Source: an uncultured Bacillota bacterium
Lineage (GTDB): Bacteria; Bacillota_I; Bacilli_A; RFN20; CAG-288
Direction: 5' to 3'
Length of the DNA: 64,000 nt
NCBI GenBank assembly: GCA_949300365.1
Contig: CASGEC010000001.1
Span: forward strand, 377,980-441,979
A program made the translations under genes and the position numbers. Below, piece after piece: positions 1-8,391 of the stretch. The notes beneath the pieces were generated by a model, which saw only the letters and a program-made list of their open reading frames with translations, did no database searches and was not told the origin of the DNA. The number at the start of each line of letters is the position of its first letter. Positions within the stretch are counted from its first letter, which is position 1.

Positions 1-1264
1 GACGGAAAGGGATTCGCCATCGCCAATTCTCCCAAGAAGGATGAATGGCTGAAGAATCTCCGCAACCAGCAGTATGTCATCAAGGATGACGAGCCCGTCT
101 CCAACATGGATGGCATTGACAAGGGCCTGACCTGGGAGAACATGCCTGCCGATGCCGTCAACGACATCGAGAGTCCTTTCTGGGATGACTTCGTCAATCA
201 AATCCCTGCGGAAGAAGCTCTTGGCGCCATCGCCCACGGCGGAAACCAGGCCGATCAGCTGTCCAACATCGAAAATCCTGTCGTCAAGCAGTATGATGGC
301 CCTGCCGGATTCAACGGCGTCTCTATCGGCAACCAGAAGATCGAGGATCCTGAGGAAACCTACTATGTCGATCCCGACTCGGAAGCCTATAGCTTCAAGG
401 GAAACATCCATTCTCCGACCCTTGGCGGTTCCGCCTTCAATCCCGCCCTTGCCTATCGTTGGGGCCGCGCCCTTGGCAACTTCGGACTTTGGGCCGGTGT
501 CTACAATGTCTGGGCCGCTGCCTTGAACGTCCACAGAAATCCCTACAACGGCCGTAACGTCGAGTACATGTCCGAAGACGAGATGCTGACCAACATCTGG
601 GGTGCCGAATTCATCAAGGCCACCCGCGAAAAGGGACTCCTTGTCGGACCGAAGCACCTCGGCTTCAACGATCAGGAATACAACAGAGCCGGTGTCTCCG
701 CCTACATGACCGAGCAGAAGGCCAGAGAAACCGAACTGAGAGCCTTCCAGGGTTCCTTCGAGGAAGGCGATGCCCTCGGCTACATGATTGCCTTCAACCG
801 TATGGGTCCCACCAACGTTTCCCACTACGTCGAGCTCAACAAGAACATCATCCGCGGCGAATGGGGCTTCAAGGGCCTCTCCACGACCGACATGATGAAC
901 AACGCCTACTACTTCAACCCCGAAGGCTGCGCCATGGCTACCGTTACCATGATGGCCGACTTCAGCGCCAACGATGCCCATCTATCTCAACCAGGGACAG
1001 GGTGGCGTCGACAAGACGTGGAGCTATCTCTCCCCGGATGTCCTTTCCAAGGACGCGACGCTTGCCAATGCGGCCAGGGAATGCATGAAGTATCAGCTTT
1101 ATGCCTTCGCCCAGACGGCCATCAAGAACATCAGCACCCGCCGTATAACCCCGGCTTGGGAATCGGCTTTGATCGCTGTCGTTGCCGTTTCCTTCACTCT
1201 TGCCGCCGCTTCCACTGCCGGTCTTGCTCTCTGCTACGTGTTGGACAAAAAGGAGCAGAACTAA
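1..1264 (+). pseudogene. GH3 beta-glucosidase-like enzyme, 5' truncated by window edge, frameshifted, C-terminal membrane anchor
   Basis: Coding runs in from the left edge in frame 1 to about position 973, then continues in frame 2 to a TAA at 1262-1264. The frame-1 part carries GH3 features: a KHL motif in GPKHLGFNDQEYN, then the EWGFKGLSTTDMM stretch that normally holds the catalytic Asp. The frame-2 part starts around MPIYLNQGQGG and finishes with one hydrophobic helix followed by a short basic tail (LDKKEQN), a C-terminal anchor. The shift lies in a short stretch at about 970-979 and equals one inserted or two missing bases; no homopolymer longer than CCC is present. Glycoside hydrolase family 3 enzymes remove terminal beta-linked sugars. 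The next gene starts directly after the stop. Whether this is a real mutation or an assembly error cannot be told here. Confidence 0.75.
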
Positions 1265-1780
1265 ATGAAAATCGATTTCAAGAAGATCCTTACGCCGGGA
1301 ACGATCCTTCTTGCCCTCTCCGTCCTTCTCGGCCTCATTGGATTGATTCTCTATGGCGTTAACGTCTCTGCCGCCGGATACTTCCACGGCATGAGCGTCT
1401 CTTCCATCGTTCTCGCCGGTATCTTCGCTCTCCTCTTCGGCGTTGCTGCAATCGCTTCCGGTCTCTTCACCTTCAAGGGCAATGTCGACAAAGCCGTCAG
1501 CGGACTCCGCAGCGTCTTGACGATCCTCGTCCCTGTCCTCTTCATGGTCTGTCTCATGGCCTTCATCACCAGCCGTGCCTATGGCATCAGCGTCCTTTTG
1601 TTCTCCAATGCCGACGTCGTTGCCGAAAACAGCACGCCGGAGAACATGGCCAGTGTCGGTGTTGCTATCACCGGCATCGTCTTCTTCCTCATCGCGACCC
1701 TTTCTGGCATCGTTGGAAACTTCTTCCGCTTCATCCGCAAGGACAGCAAGCCGGTTGAAGAAACAGCCCAGGAGGCCTAA
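1265..1780 (+). CDS. Four-TM membrane protein downstream of GH3
   Basis: This 171-residue protein has about four hydrophobic helices and a short acidic C-terminus. The ATG follows the GH3 stop codon with no gap, so the two are translationally coupled, and a terminator follows at 1800-1836. I do not recognise a family. The pairing with a membrane-anchored GH3 suggests a helper or partner of that enzyme in the membrane, which is inference from position only. Confidence 0.7.
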   Translation: MKIDFKKILTPGTILLALSVLLGLIGLILYGVNVSAAGYFHGMSVSSIVLAGIFALLFGVAAIASGLFTFKGNVDKAVSGLRSVLTILVPVLFMVCLMAFITSRAYGISVLLFSNADVVAENSTPENMASVGVAITGIVFFLIATLSGIVGNFFRFIRKDSKPVEETAQEA

Positions 1781-1799
1781 ACACTAGACGATTCATCCT

Positions 1800-1836
1800 A
1801 CGGCTGGTAAGGTAATTCTTGCCAGCCGTTTTCTTT
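1800..1836 (+). terminator. Rho-independent terminator after GH3 unit
   Basis: The arms ACGGCTGG (1800-1807) and CCAGCCGT (1822-1829) pair perfectly and are followed by TTTTCTTT. It separates the GH3 pair from the rhamnosidase gene, whose ribosome site begins just after it. Confidence 0.8.
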
Positions 1837-1851
1837 CAAGGAGACAAAACC

Positions 1852-4404
1852 ATGATTGAGATCGATTCATTCCGCGTCGAGACCAGAAAGGGAAGGGTCG
1901 TTACCGATAACAGAAATCCCCGTTTCTCCTTCTCTTTCCTTTCCGATAGGAAAGACGTCACTTTGAAGAAGGCGACGATCACCATCGGGGAAAAAAGCTT
2001 CGATGCCACAAGACAGGTCCTTGTCCCTTATCCCTATGAGGACCTAGAAGCCTACAAGGAATATGTCGCCCACCTTGATATCGAGGACAGCAATGGCGAG
2101 AAGGCGACAAAGGACCTTTCCTTTGCCATGGGAAGGCTAGACGATCCCTGGGTCGGGAAATGGATCACCGACGGGGATTATCGATTCACAGAGAAGAAAG
2201 TCTCTCCCAAGGTGATGACCTTCCGCAAGCGGTTTCTTCTTTCCGGAAAGGTGAAGAAGGCCGAGATCTACTCCACGGCCCTTGGTATCTATGAACTGCT
2301 CCTCAATGGAAAGAAGGCATGGGACAGGTATCTCGCCCCGGGCTATACGTCCTATGAGCACAATCTCCAGTACCAAGTGACGGACATCACCTCAAAGCTA
2401 CAAGAGGAAAACGAGCTTCTTGTTCCCGTAAGCGGTGGCTGGGCTGTCGGAAGCTTTGTCATGAGCAGGACCAACAGGATCTATGCCAAAAGACAGGCTC
2501 TCCTTCTTGAGATCCACATCACCTACGAGGACGGAAGAAAGGAAATCCTAGGAAGCGATACTTCCTTTGAGGTCAGCATGGATGGCCCCTATACGAAGGC
2601 GGATATCTATGACGGCGAGGACTTTGACGCGACAAAGGACTATGCTTCCGTTTCCTTCCACAAGACAACACTTGAAAAGGTCACGCTCAAGCCGAAGATC
2701 CTTGCCGAATACGGCCTTCCAGTCCACAGGAAAGAATGTTTAGAACCCGTCCTTGTCAAGACAATGGAAGATGGAAGCCTTGTCTATGATTTCGGACAGA
2801 ATTTCGCCGGCGTCGTTTCCCTTCATATCCGCAATGCCAGGAAAGGCCAGGCCATCCATGTCCGGCATGCCGAGATCCTCAGGGAGGACGGACATGTCAA
2901 CATGGCCCTTCTTAGGACCGCGAAGCAGGAAATCCACTATACCTGCAAGGATGGGGAGCAGGACTATCAGCCGACCCTGACCTATATGGGATTCCGCTAT
3001 GTCGAGATAACCGGCATCCGGAAGGAAGATATCGACGTCCTTGCCTATGCCCTCTATTCCGACATCGAGGAGACAGGATCCTTCTCCTGCTCCGACGAGC
3101 GGATCAATAGGCTCCAAAAGAACATCGTCTGGTCCAGCAAGAGCAACTTCCTGGATATTCCCACCGACTGCCCGCAGCGTGACGAAAGGATGGGATGGAC
3201 GGGCGATATCGCCCTCTTCTCCCCGGTCGCGACCTATCTCTTCCAGATGGATGCCTTGCTTGAGAAGTGGATGGAAGACCTCAGGAGCGAGCAGAAGAGG
3301 ACCGGTGCCATCCCCACGACCATTCCCCACAAGGGTTATGGCTTCCCTTTGACCTTCCCCACCGTCGCCTGCGATTTCTGGGGCGATGCCTGTATTCTTG
3401 TCCCGATGGCGATGTATAAGGCCTATGGAAACAAGGATGCCCTCAGGCGTTACTATTTGACGATGAAGAAGTACGTCAAGGCATGCCTCTTCTGGGCCTC
3501 TCTCTTCTCCTTTGGCAAGAACCGCTACATCTGGCATACCTTGGACTTCATCCACTTCGGCGATTGGGTCGCTCCCGGAGAGAGCATGGCCGAGTGCCAG
3601 TCCCGCCATAAGTGGACCGCAACGGCATCCCTTTTCAATACCACTTCCCTTCTTTCCCAAATCGCCGGAATCCTGGGCATGACAGCCGACGAGAAGAAGT
3701 ACCGGGAAATCTCCAACAAGGTCGCCGATAGCTATCAGAGCCTTCTCTTCGAACAGGATGGCCATCTGAAGAAGAAGGAATTCCAGACAGGATATGTCCT
3801 TCCCTTGTATTTCCATATGCTTAGCAAGAACATGCAGAAGAAGGCCGCCGATCGGTTGGCAGAACTGGTAAGGGAAAACGACTACAAGATCGCAACCGGC
3901 TTCCCGGGAACACCCTATGTCCTCTTTGCCCTGGCCGACAACGGGCATGTGGAAGAGGCCATCAAGATGCTTCTCAACACGAAGAATCCCTCCTGGCTCC
4001 ATGAGGTCGTCACCGGCGGCACCACCATCTGGGAAAGGTTTGATGGTTTGGACGACAACGGCAAGCTCAATGTCCCCGAGGATGGAACAGGCGGCATGAT
4101 CTCCTTCAACCACTACGCCTCAGGCGCTGTCGGGGACTTCCTCTACCGGAGGCTTCTTGGACTGGAGGCCAAGGAACCCGGCTACAAGGCCTTCCTTGTC
4201 AAGCCGCTTCTTGTCAAGGAGATTCCTTCCTTGAAGGGATCGACCCTGACGCCGTACGGAAAGATCGAGATCGAGATCGGAAGGAAGGACGACAAAGCCT
4301 TCCTGGATGTCCTTGTCCCGACAAACACCAGCTGCGAGATCGACTTTTCCGGAACGAAGCAGACGATCGGAAGCGGACGATACCATTTCGAGGAAAAGGA
4401 CTAG
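1852..4404 (+). CDS. Alpha-L-rhamnosidase, GH78
   Basis: This is an 850-residue glycosidase predicted to release L-rhamnose from glycans. The family signature DCPQRDERMGWTGD lies at residues 439-452 and contains the acidic catalytic region of GH78. The order fits GH78: N-terminal beta-sandwich domains, an (alpha/alpha)6 barrel in the middle (FGDWVAPGE and TIWERFDG are typical), and a C-terminal beta domain. An earlier in-frame ATG at 1819 lies inside the preceding terminator, while ATG 1852 is preceded by AAGGAGA, so 1852 is chosen. No signal peptide is visible, which suggests action on imported oligosaccharides. A convergent terminator separates it from the DeoR regulator. Confidence 0.92.
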   Translation: MIEIDSFRVETRKGRVVTDNRNPRFSFSFLSDRKDVTLKKATITIGEKSFDATRQVLVPYPYEDLEAYKEYVAHLDIEDSNGEKATKDLSFAMGRLDDPWVGKWITDGDYRFTEKKVSPKVMTFRKRFLLSGKVKKAEIYSTALGIYELLLNGKKAWDRYLAPGYTSYEHNLQYQVTDITSKLQEENELLVPVSGGWAVGSFVMSRTNRIYAKRQALLLEIHITYEDGRKEILGSDTSFEVSMDGPYTKADIYDGEDFDATKDYASVSFHKTTLEKVTLKPKILAEYGLPVHRKECLEPVLVKTMEDGSLVYDFGQNFAGVVSLHIRNARKGQAIHVRHAEILREDGHVNMALLRTAKQEIHYTCKDGEQDYQPTLTYMGFRYVEITGIRKEDIDVLAYALYSDIEETGSFSCSDERINRLQKNIVWSSKSNFLDIPTDCPQRDERMGWTGDIALFSPVATYLFQMDALLEKWMEDLRSEQKRTGAIPTTIPHKGYGFPLTFPTVACDFWGDACILVPMAMYKAYGNKDALRRYYLTMKKYVKACLFWASLFSFGKNRYIWHTLDFIHFGDWVAPGESMAECQSRHKWTATASLFNTTSLLSQIAGILGMTADEKKYREISNKVADSYQSLLFEQDGHLKKKEFQTGYVLPLYFHMLSKNMQKKAADRLAELVRENDYKIATGFPGTPYVLFALADNGHVEEAIKMLLNTKNPSWLHEVVTGGTTIWERFDGLDDNGKLNVPEDGTGGMISFNHYASGAVGDFLYRRLLGLEAKEPGYKAFLVKPLLVKEIPSLKGSTLTPYGKIEIEIGRKDDKAFLDVLVPTNTSCEIDFSGTKQTIGSGRYHFEEKD

Positions 4405-4410
4405 AACGAA

Positions 4411-4444
4411 AAAAAGGAGAGGGTCGAAAGGTTCTCTCCTTTTC
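4411..4444. terminator. Bidirectional terminator between rhamnosidase and DeoR gene
   Basis: The arms AAAAGGAGAG (4412-4421) and CTCTCCTTTT (4434-4443) form a perfect stem, A-rich on one side and T-rich on the other. It therefore works for both converging genes. Confidence 0.8.
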
Positions 4445-4457
4445 TTGTGGTCGACGA

Positions 4458-5219
4458 CTAGCGGTTATAGATGCGAAAGCCTTTTTCCTGATAGGGAGCG
4501 ATCGTCTCGTCTGTGGCATTGGTGAAGATGGCATCATAGCTATCCAGGCTCTCCACACGATAGACGAAGGAGTTCTGGAACTTGTTCTTGTCGACAAGGA
4601 GATATCTTTTGTCCGCCCTCTTGAAGGCTTCCCTTTTGACCTGCATGCATTCGACCGTCGTCTCATAGGCACCGTCAAGCCGGATGCCGGCAGCGGAGGA
4701 GAGCATCAAGTCGACATGGAACTTCTCCAGCATCTCCGTCGTCAGGGAGCCATCGGTCGAGTAGGAATTGTATTGGATGTTCCCTCCCAGGAAGATGACG
4801 TTGACGCCGCTCTTGTTAGAAAGCTTGACCGCGATCTGGAGGCCGTTGGTGATGATGGTCTTGTAGGAGAAGTCCATTCTCTCGGCCAGGGCAAGGCAGG
4901 TGGAGGAGTTATCGATGAAGACGGAATTGAATTCCGGAAGCTTGTCAATGGCAATGGAGACCGTCTTCTCTTTGTCCATGGCATTCTTTTCGATACGGAC
5001 GAAGATGTTGACCTCGTTTGAGGAATCCAGAAAGACGGCGCCGCCATGTGTCCTTTGGATGAGGCCGAGCTTGCTCATCTCGGCAAGGTCCCTTCTTACA
5101 GTGGCCAGGGAGACATAGAGGACCTTGCTCAGCTCATCGACGGTCGCCCTGTTGTTTTCCTTGAGGTAGTCGGCAATGAGCTTGAAGCGCTCCGACGAGA
5201 ACATGTTCCTGCTATCCAT
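4458..5219 (-). CDS. DeoR/GlpR-family transcriptional repressor
   Basis: This 253-residue regulator has an N-terminal winged helix (ERFKLIADYLKENNRATVDELSKVL, then VSLATVRRDLAEM), the DeoR-type DNA-binding pattern. Its C-terminal DeoRC domain has the usual phosphosugar-sensing features (IDNSSTCLALAERM, FLGGNIQYNS, VDKNKFQNSFVYRV). The start has AGGAG at the right distance. It lies divergently from the sugar symporter and convergently to the rhamnosidase, so it probably controls this sugar-use cluster. The effector is not readable from sequence; a phosphorylated product of rhamnose or a related sugar is plausible. Confidence 0.9.
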   Translation of the reverse strand: MDSRNMFSSERFKLIADYLKENNRATVDELSKVLYVSLATVRRDLAEMSKLGLIQRTHGGAVFLDSSNEVNIFVRIEKNAMDKEKTVSIAIDKLPEFNSVFIDNSSTCLALAERMDFSYKTIITNGLQIAVKLSNKSGVNVIFLGGNIQYNSYSTDGSLTTEMLEKFHVDLMLSSAAGIRLDGAYETTVECMQVKREAFKRADKRYLLVDKNKFQNSFVYRVESLDSYDAIFTNATDETIAPYQEKGFRIYNR

Positions 5220-5394
5220 TTTCTTCTCCTGTTTTCCTTGTCATTATCCCTTTTGGAGAAAGCGATTGCAACAGGATTCCTCTTTCTCTTTCTTCTTGGA
5301 ACTGATAAGAGAGGATGGGCCTAGGGAAAAAGACCAGTTTTGAATAATTTTCGGCAATCTAGGAAAGGGGATAGCATATCGCCGAGAGTTGATT

Positions 5395-5432
5395 TACAAT
5401 ACATTGTAACCGCTTTATAGAAAGCGCTATTA
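5395..5432 (+). promoter_or_regulatory. Candidate operator region upstream of the symporter
   Basis: Three elements lie just before the ribosome site. There is a perfect inverted repeat TACAAT-AC-ATTGTA (5395-5408), a second inverted repeat CGCTTT-ATAG-AAAGCG (5411-5426), and an AGAAAGCGCTATTA stretch (5419-5432) close to the catabolite-response element consensus TGWAAGCGYTWNCA. They could bind the adjacent DeoR protein or a LacI/CcpA-type regulator. TACAAT could also serve as a -10 hexamer, but no good -35 is seen. Confidence 0.45.
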
Positions 5433-5456
5433 ACCACAAGGAAAGGAGGAAATGGC

Positions 5457-7481
5457 ATGGCTGAAGCAGCAAAGCAGAAGAAAAGCGTCTTCGACAATCC
5501 GCTGTTGTCTACCAAAGTCAAATCCGCAAACGTGAAGATTTTCCCCGAAGGTGGCCTTGGCTACTTTATCGGGCCCACCCTCGCCCTTCTCTCAAATTCG
5601 ATCCTGTCGTCCTATCTTAACCGCTACATGACGGATGTCCTCGGACTCAAGGGCCTCTATCTGACTCTTCTTCCCGTCATCTCCGTCATCTTCGTCGTCC
5701 TTGGAAACATCCTCGTCGGACGTCTCATGGATCACAGCCGGACGAGGGCCGGCAAGGCCAGGCCTCTTATCCTTCTCTCCATCCCGCTTTCGATCCTTGC
5801 CCTTCTCTTCCTCTTCATCTTCACGCCCGTCGCCTTTGGAACCAATCCCGAGCATCCCCAGCTGACCGTCGGCAATCCTTCAAACGTCACCCTCGCCCTC
5901 TTTGCCATCGGCTACAATCTGTGGTTTGCCGTCGCCTATCCCTTCTACTTCACCAACCATTCGGCCTTGATCAATCTCTCGACAAGAAACTCCAAGGATA
6001 GGTCCCTCCTTGCCACCATCTCCAACGCGACCTCCCTTGCCGCCATGGGTCTTACCTCCATGGTCCTTCCTTTCTTCGTCGGACTGCTCTTCAACGAGAC
6101 GAAGTTCGACAAAGTGACCGGCGAGGTCCTTGAGAGCACGGCCACTGGCGATAATGTCATCGCCGTCGTCGATGCCCAGCCTTCCTTCAACGCTTGGCGT
6201 GTCTTCATCATCGCCCTCATCGTCATCACGGTCATCGGTTGCCTTGTCGAATACTATTTCACCCGTGAAAGAATCACCGAGGAATCCTTCTCCCTGAAGG
6301 CCGAGGGAGAGGCCCAGGTCGAAAGCAAGAAGAAGGCCCTTCCCGTCAAGGAGCAGTTCAAGATCTGCGCCTCCGACAAGTTCTGGTGGATCATGATGGG
6401 CTTCTTCTTCCTCTATCAGCTCGGCGGCATGCTCAAGAACGTCTCCCAGACCTACTATTGCCAGTCCTGGTTCCCGATCGACGGTGTCTACTCCTCCACA
6501 AACGGCGGTACCTTCCAGGGAACCCTCTCCATCATCGGTGCCATCCCGACGGCCCTTGGCATGGTCATCGTCTGGCCTCTTGCCAACAAGATCGGAAAGG
6601 GACGTTCCATCCTCTTCGGCGCCATCCTTGCCACGATCGGCGGTGCCATCGGCTTCATCGCCCCGGACAACTTCGCCTGTGTCACGGCGTCCTTCGTCAT
6701 CAAGGCCTTGGGCTCTACCCCGGCCATGTATATCTCCCTTGCCCTTCTTGCCGATGTCCTTGACCACCAGGAAGCCGTCAAGGGTGTCCGTACCGATGGT
6801 CTGACGATGACGATCTATGGTGCCATCATGGCCGGCATGACCGGCATTGCGACCGGTATCCTCAACGGCGTCCTTGATGCCACCAACTACGATCCTTCCA
6901 CCCTCGCTACCAATGACGGCCTCCGCGAAGCCCTGAAGTGGGTCTTCATCGGCGGCGAAACACTCTGCTATGCCGGTATCTTCTTCCTGATGATCTTCAT
7001 GGCTGTCGAGAAGTTCTCCGACCTCGACCACAAAGCCATCGAGGAAGACCAGAAGAACGTTGCCCTTTCTAAGGGTGAGGAATATGTCCCGGCCAAGGTC
7101 CGTCTCCAGCTTGAGGAAGAGCAGGCCATGAAGGATTCCTGGGAAGCCCAGAAGCAGGAACTGAAGGCCCGCTGCGAGAAGAAGAACCTCAACTACGAAG
7201 AAGAACTCAAGAAGCTTGAGGACAGCAAGGCCGAGAAGGAAAGGGTCGCAGCCGAGAAGAAGAAAGCAAACGACGAGAAGAAAGCCGCGGCCAAGAAAGC
7301 CAAGGAAGAAGAGCTCCAGAACAAGATCAACGCCATGACGGCCGAGGAAAAGGCCCATTATGAGCAGGGTCTTGCCGACAAGAAAGCCAAGAAGGAAGCC
7401 TACGACAAGAAGGTTGCCGAGGAATTCCAGGCTCTCCGCGACGAAAACGCCGATATCCGTCAGAAGTATCTTGCTCTCTAA
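5457..7481 (+). CDS. Glycoside-pentoside-hexuronide (GPH) cation:sugar symporter with charged C-terminal tail
   Basis: This 674-residue transporter has about twelve hydrophobic segments and GPH/MFS features: DHSRTRAGKARP in the cytoplasmic loop after TM2 and LADVLDHQEAVKGVRTDG near TM10. It should import a sugar or glycoside with H+ or Na+. Family members are usually 450-500 residues; here roughly 150 extra residues follow the last TM, rich in Glu, Lys and Ala and predicted to form a long coiled coil (KKLEDSKAEKERVAAEKKKA). AAGGAGG precedes the ATG by six bases. It faces the DeoR gene across an operator-rich gap and probably feeds the rhamnosidase and GH3 enzymes. Confidence 0.88.
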   Translation: MAEAAKQKKSVFDNPLLSTKVKSANVKIFPEGGLGYFIGPTLALLSNSILSSYLNRYMTDVLGLKGLYLTLLPVISVIFVVLGNILVGRLMDHSRTRAGKARPLILLSIPLSILALLFLFIFTPVAFGTNPEHPQLTVGNPSNVTLALFAIGYNLWFAVAYPFYFTNHSALINLSTRNSKDRSLLATISNATSLAAMGLTSMVLPFFVGLLFNETKFDKVTGEVLESTATGDNVIAVVDAQPSFNAWRVFIIALIVITVIGCLVEYYFTRERITEESFSLKAEGEAQVESKKKALPVKEQFKICASDKFWWIMMGFFFLYQLGGMLKNVSQTYYCQSWFPIDGVYSSTNGGTFQGTLSIIGAIPTALGMVIVWPLANKIGKGRSILFGAILATIGGAIGFIAPDNFACVTASFVIKALGSTPAMYISLALLADVLDHQEAVKGVRTDGLTMTIYGAIMAGMTGIATGILNGVLDATNYDPSTLATNDGLREALKWVFIGGETLCYAGIFFLMIFMAVEKFSDLDHKAIEEDQKNVALSKGEEYVPAKVRLQLEEEQAMKDSWEAQKQELKARCEKKNLNYEEELKKLEDSKAEKERVAAEKKKANDEKKAAAKKAKEEELQNKINAMTAEEKAHYEQGLADKKAKKEAYDKKVAEEFQALRDENADIRQKYLAL

Positions 7482-7503
7482 TCGACTCTCCACATGAAAA
7501 AAG

Positions 7504-7536
7504 AAGGCCGGATGCCACTTGGGTCCGGCCTTTTTG
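7504..7536. terminator. Bidirectional terminator after the symporter
   Basis: AAGGCCGGA (7504-7512) pairs with TCCGGCCTT (7524-7532), flanked by A-rich and TTTTT tracts. It serves the symporter and the convergent surface-protein gene. Confidence 0.82.
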
Positions 7537-7550
7537 GTGGAAGGAAATCG

Positions 7551-8294
7551 TCAACGGAGACGTCTCTTCTTGAGCAGATAGATAGAAAGGGCCAGAAGGA
7601 CGATGAAAAGGAGGACGCCCAAGATGGCGTAGCCGATGATATCCAGGATATCCGGCTTTCCATAGTGGGCGCTATAGTAGGGATTGTCATAGATGAGGAT
7701 GGGAGCGAAGTCTTCCTTAGCAAGGTCCTCCGGGATCTCGCCTGTGAATTCGACATGGCCTTTCCTTTCCTGACCGATCGCCTCGTCGGCTAGGCAATAG
7801 AAGTTTCCCTTCTCCGTCGGGGCATAGACACCGACCTTGTAGGTGATCTTCTCTGTGGAAGGATTCTGGAAGTTTCCCTTTACGGTGAGGGTGTTTTTCC
7901 CATCGGCTTTCTGAATATCGAGAGTTATCTTCTCCTGGGAAGAGAAGTCCAGGTCGGTGAGATAATATCCCGAAGCGGAAAGAGAGTCCTCCTTGAGTTC
8001 CCCTTCAAAAGAAAGGAGAGCCTCTTCATCCGGAAGAAGGAAGTAACCGGTCTGGACTTGATTTCCATAGATGTCTTCATAGCCTTCGATGTGTTCTGTC
8101 CTAAAGTCCTCGTCCTTATAGGTCAGCTGGAAGAGAGCCATGTCCTGGGAGTCGTTCTTAAGACGATAAAGGCCATCCGAAGAAGGACTTATGGAATAGG
8201 AAAGAGAGCCCCCAAAGGGTCCTGGTGCCGGGGAATTGGAAAGAAGGAGAGGAAGAAGGAGAAGAGAGGAAAGGATAGGCAGTACCTTTTTCAT
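7551..8294 (-). CDS. Secreted/membrane-anchored protein, copy 1 of a tandem pair
   Basis: This 247-residue protein has an N-terminal signal peptide (KKVLPILSSLLLLPLLLS), an extracytoplasmic beta-rich domain of about 190 residues, and one C-terminal TM helix followed by KKRRLR. The predicted topology is a single-span surface protein with the domain outside. The upstream ATG at 8300 sits almost on the AAGGAG site, so the second ATG (8294), seven bases from it, is preferred. It is a paralogue of the next gene; the most conserved block is ITYKVGVYAPTEKGNFYCLA. No family is recognised. Its own promoter is at 8315-8343. Confidence 0.75.
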   Translation of the reverse strand: MKKVLPILSSLLLLPLLLSNSPAPGPFGGSLSYSISPSSDGLYRLKNDSQDMALFQLTYKDEDFRTEHIEGYEDIYGNQVQTGYFLLPDEEALLSFEGELKEDSLSASGYYLTDLDFSSQEKITLDIQKADGKNTLTVKGNFQNPSTEKITYKVGVYAPTEKGNFYCLADEAIGQERKGHVEFTGEIPEDLAKEDFAPILIYDNPYYSAHYGKPDILDIIGYAILGVLLFIVLLALSIYLLKKRRLR

Positions 8295-8327
8295 GACCAT
8301 TCTCCTTTTTCTTGATTATAGGAAAGG
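8226..8327 (-). repeat. Duplicated promoter/signal-peptide segment, copy 1
   Basis: About 102 bp covering the -10 region, ribosome site and signal-peptide codons is identical, apart from about one base, to 9127-9228. The two copies lie 901 bp apart in the same orientation, which marks a recent tandem duplication or gene conversion. Confidence 0.85.
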
Positions 8328-8343
8328 GATTTCCCTTTTACAA
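8315..8343 (-). promoter_or_regulatory. Promoter of surface-protein copy 1
   Basis: Read on the minus strand, TTGTAA and TATAAT are separated by exactly 17 bases, about 15 bases upstream of the ribosome site. The spacer contains the inverted repeat AAGGG-AAAT-CCCTT, a possible operator. Confidence 0.75.
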
Positions 8344-8391
8344 GGAAACCCATCCCGGCGTAGACTTCTTTCCTTTGCCTAGTTCTAATGG

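Noticed and set aside
2740..4113. A 457-codon minus-strand frame opposite the rhamnosidase
   Set aside because: It is a shadow of the GH78 gene. The same codon-bias effect explains it.
5880..7493. A 537-codon minus-strand frame opposite the sugar symporter
   Set aside because: It is a shadow of a well-supported transporter, Leu/Gly/Asp-rich with no domain and no ribosome site.
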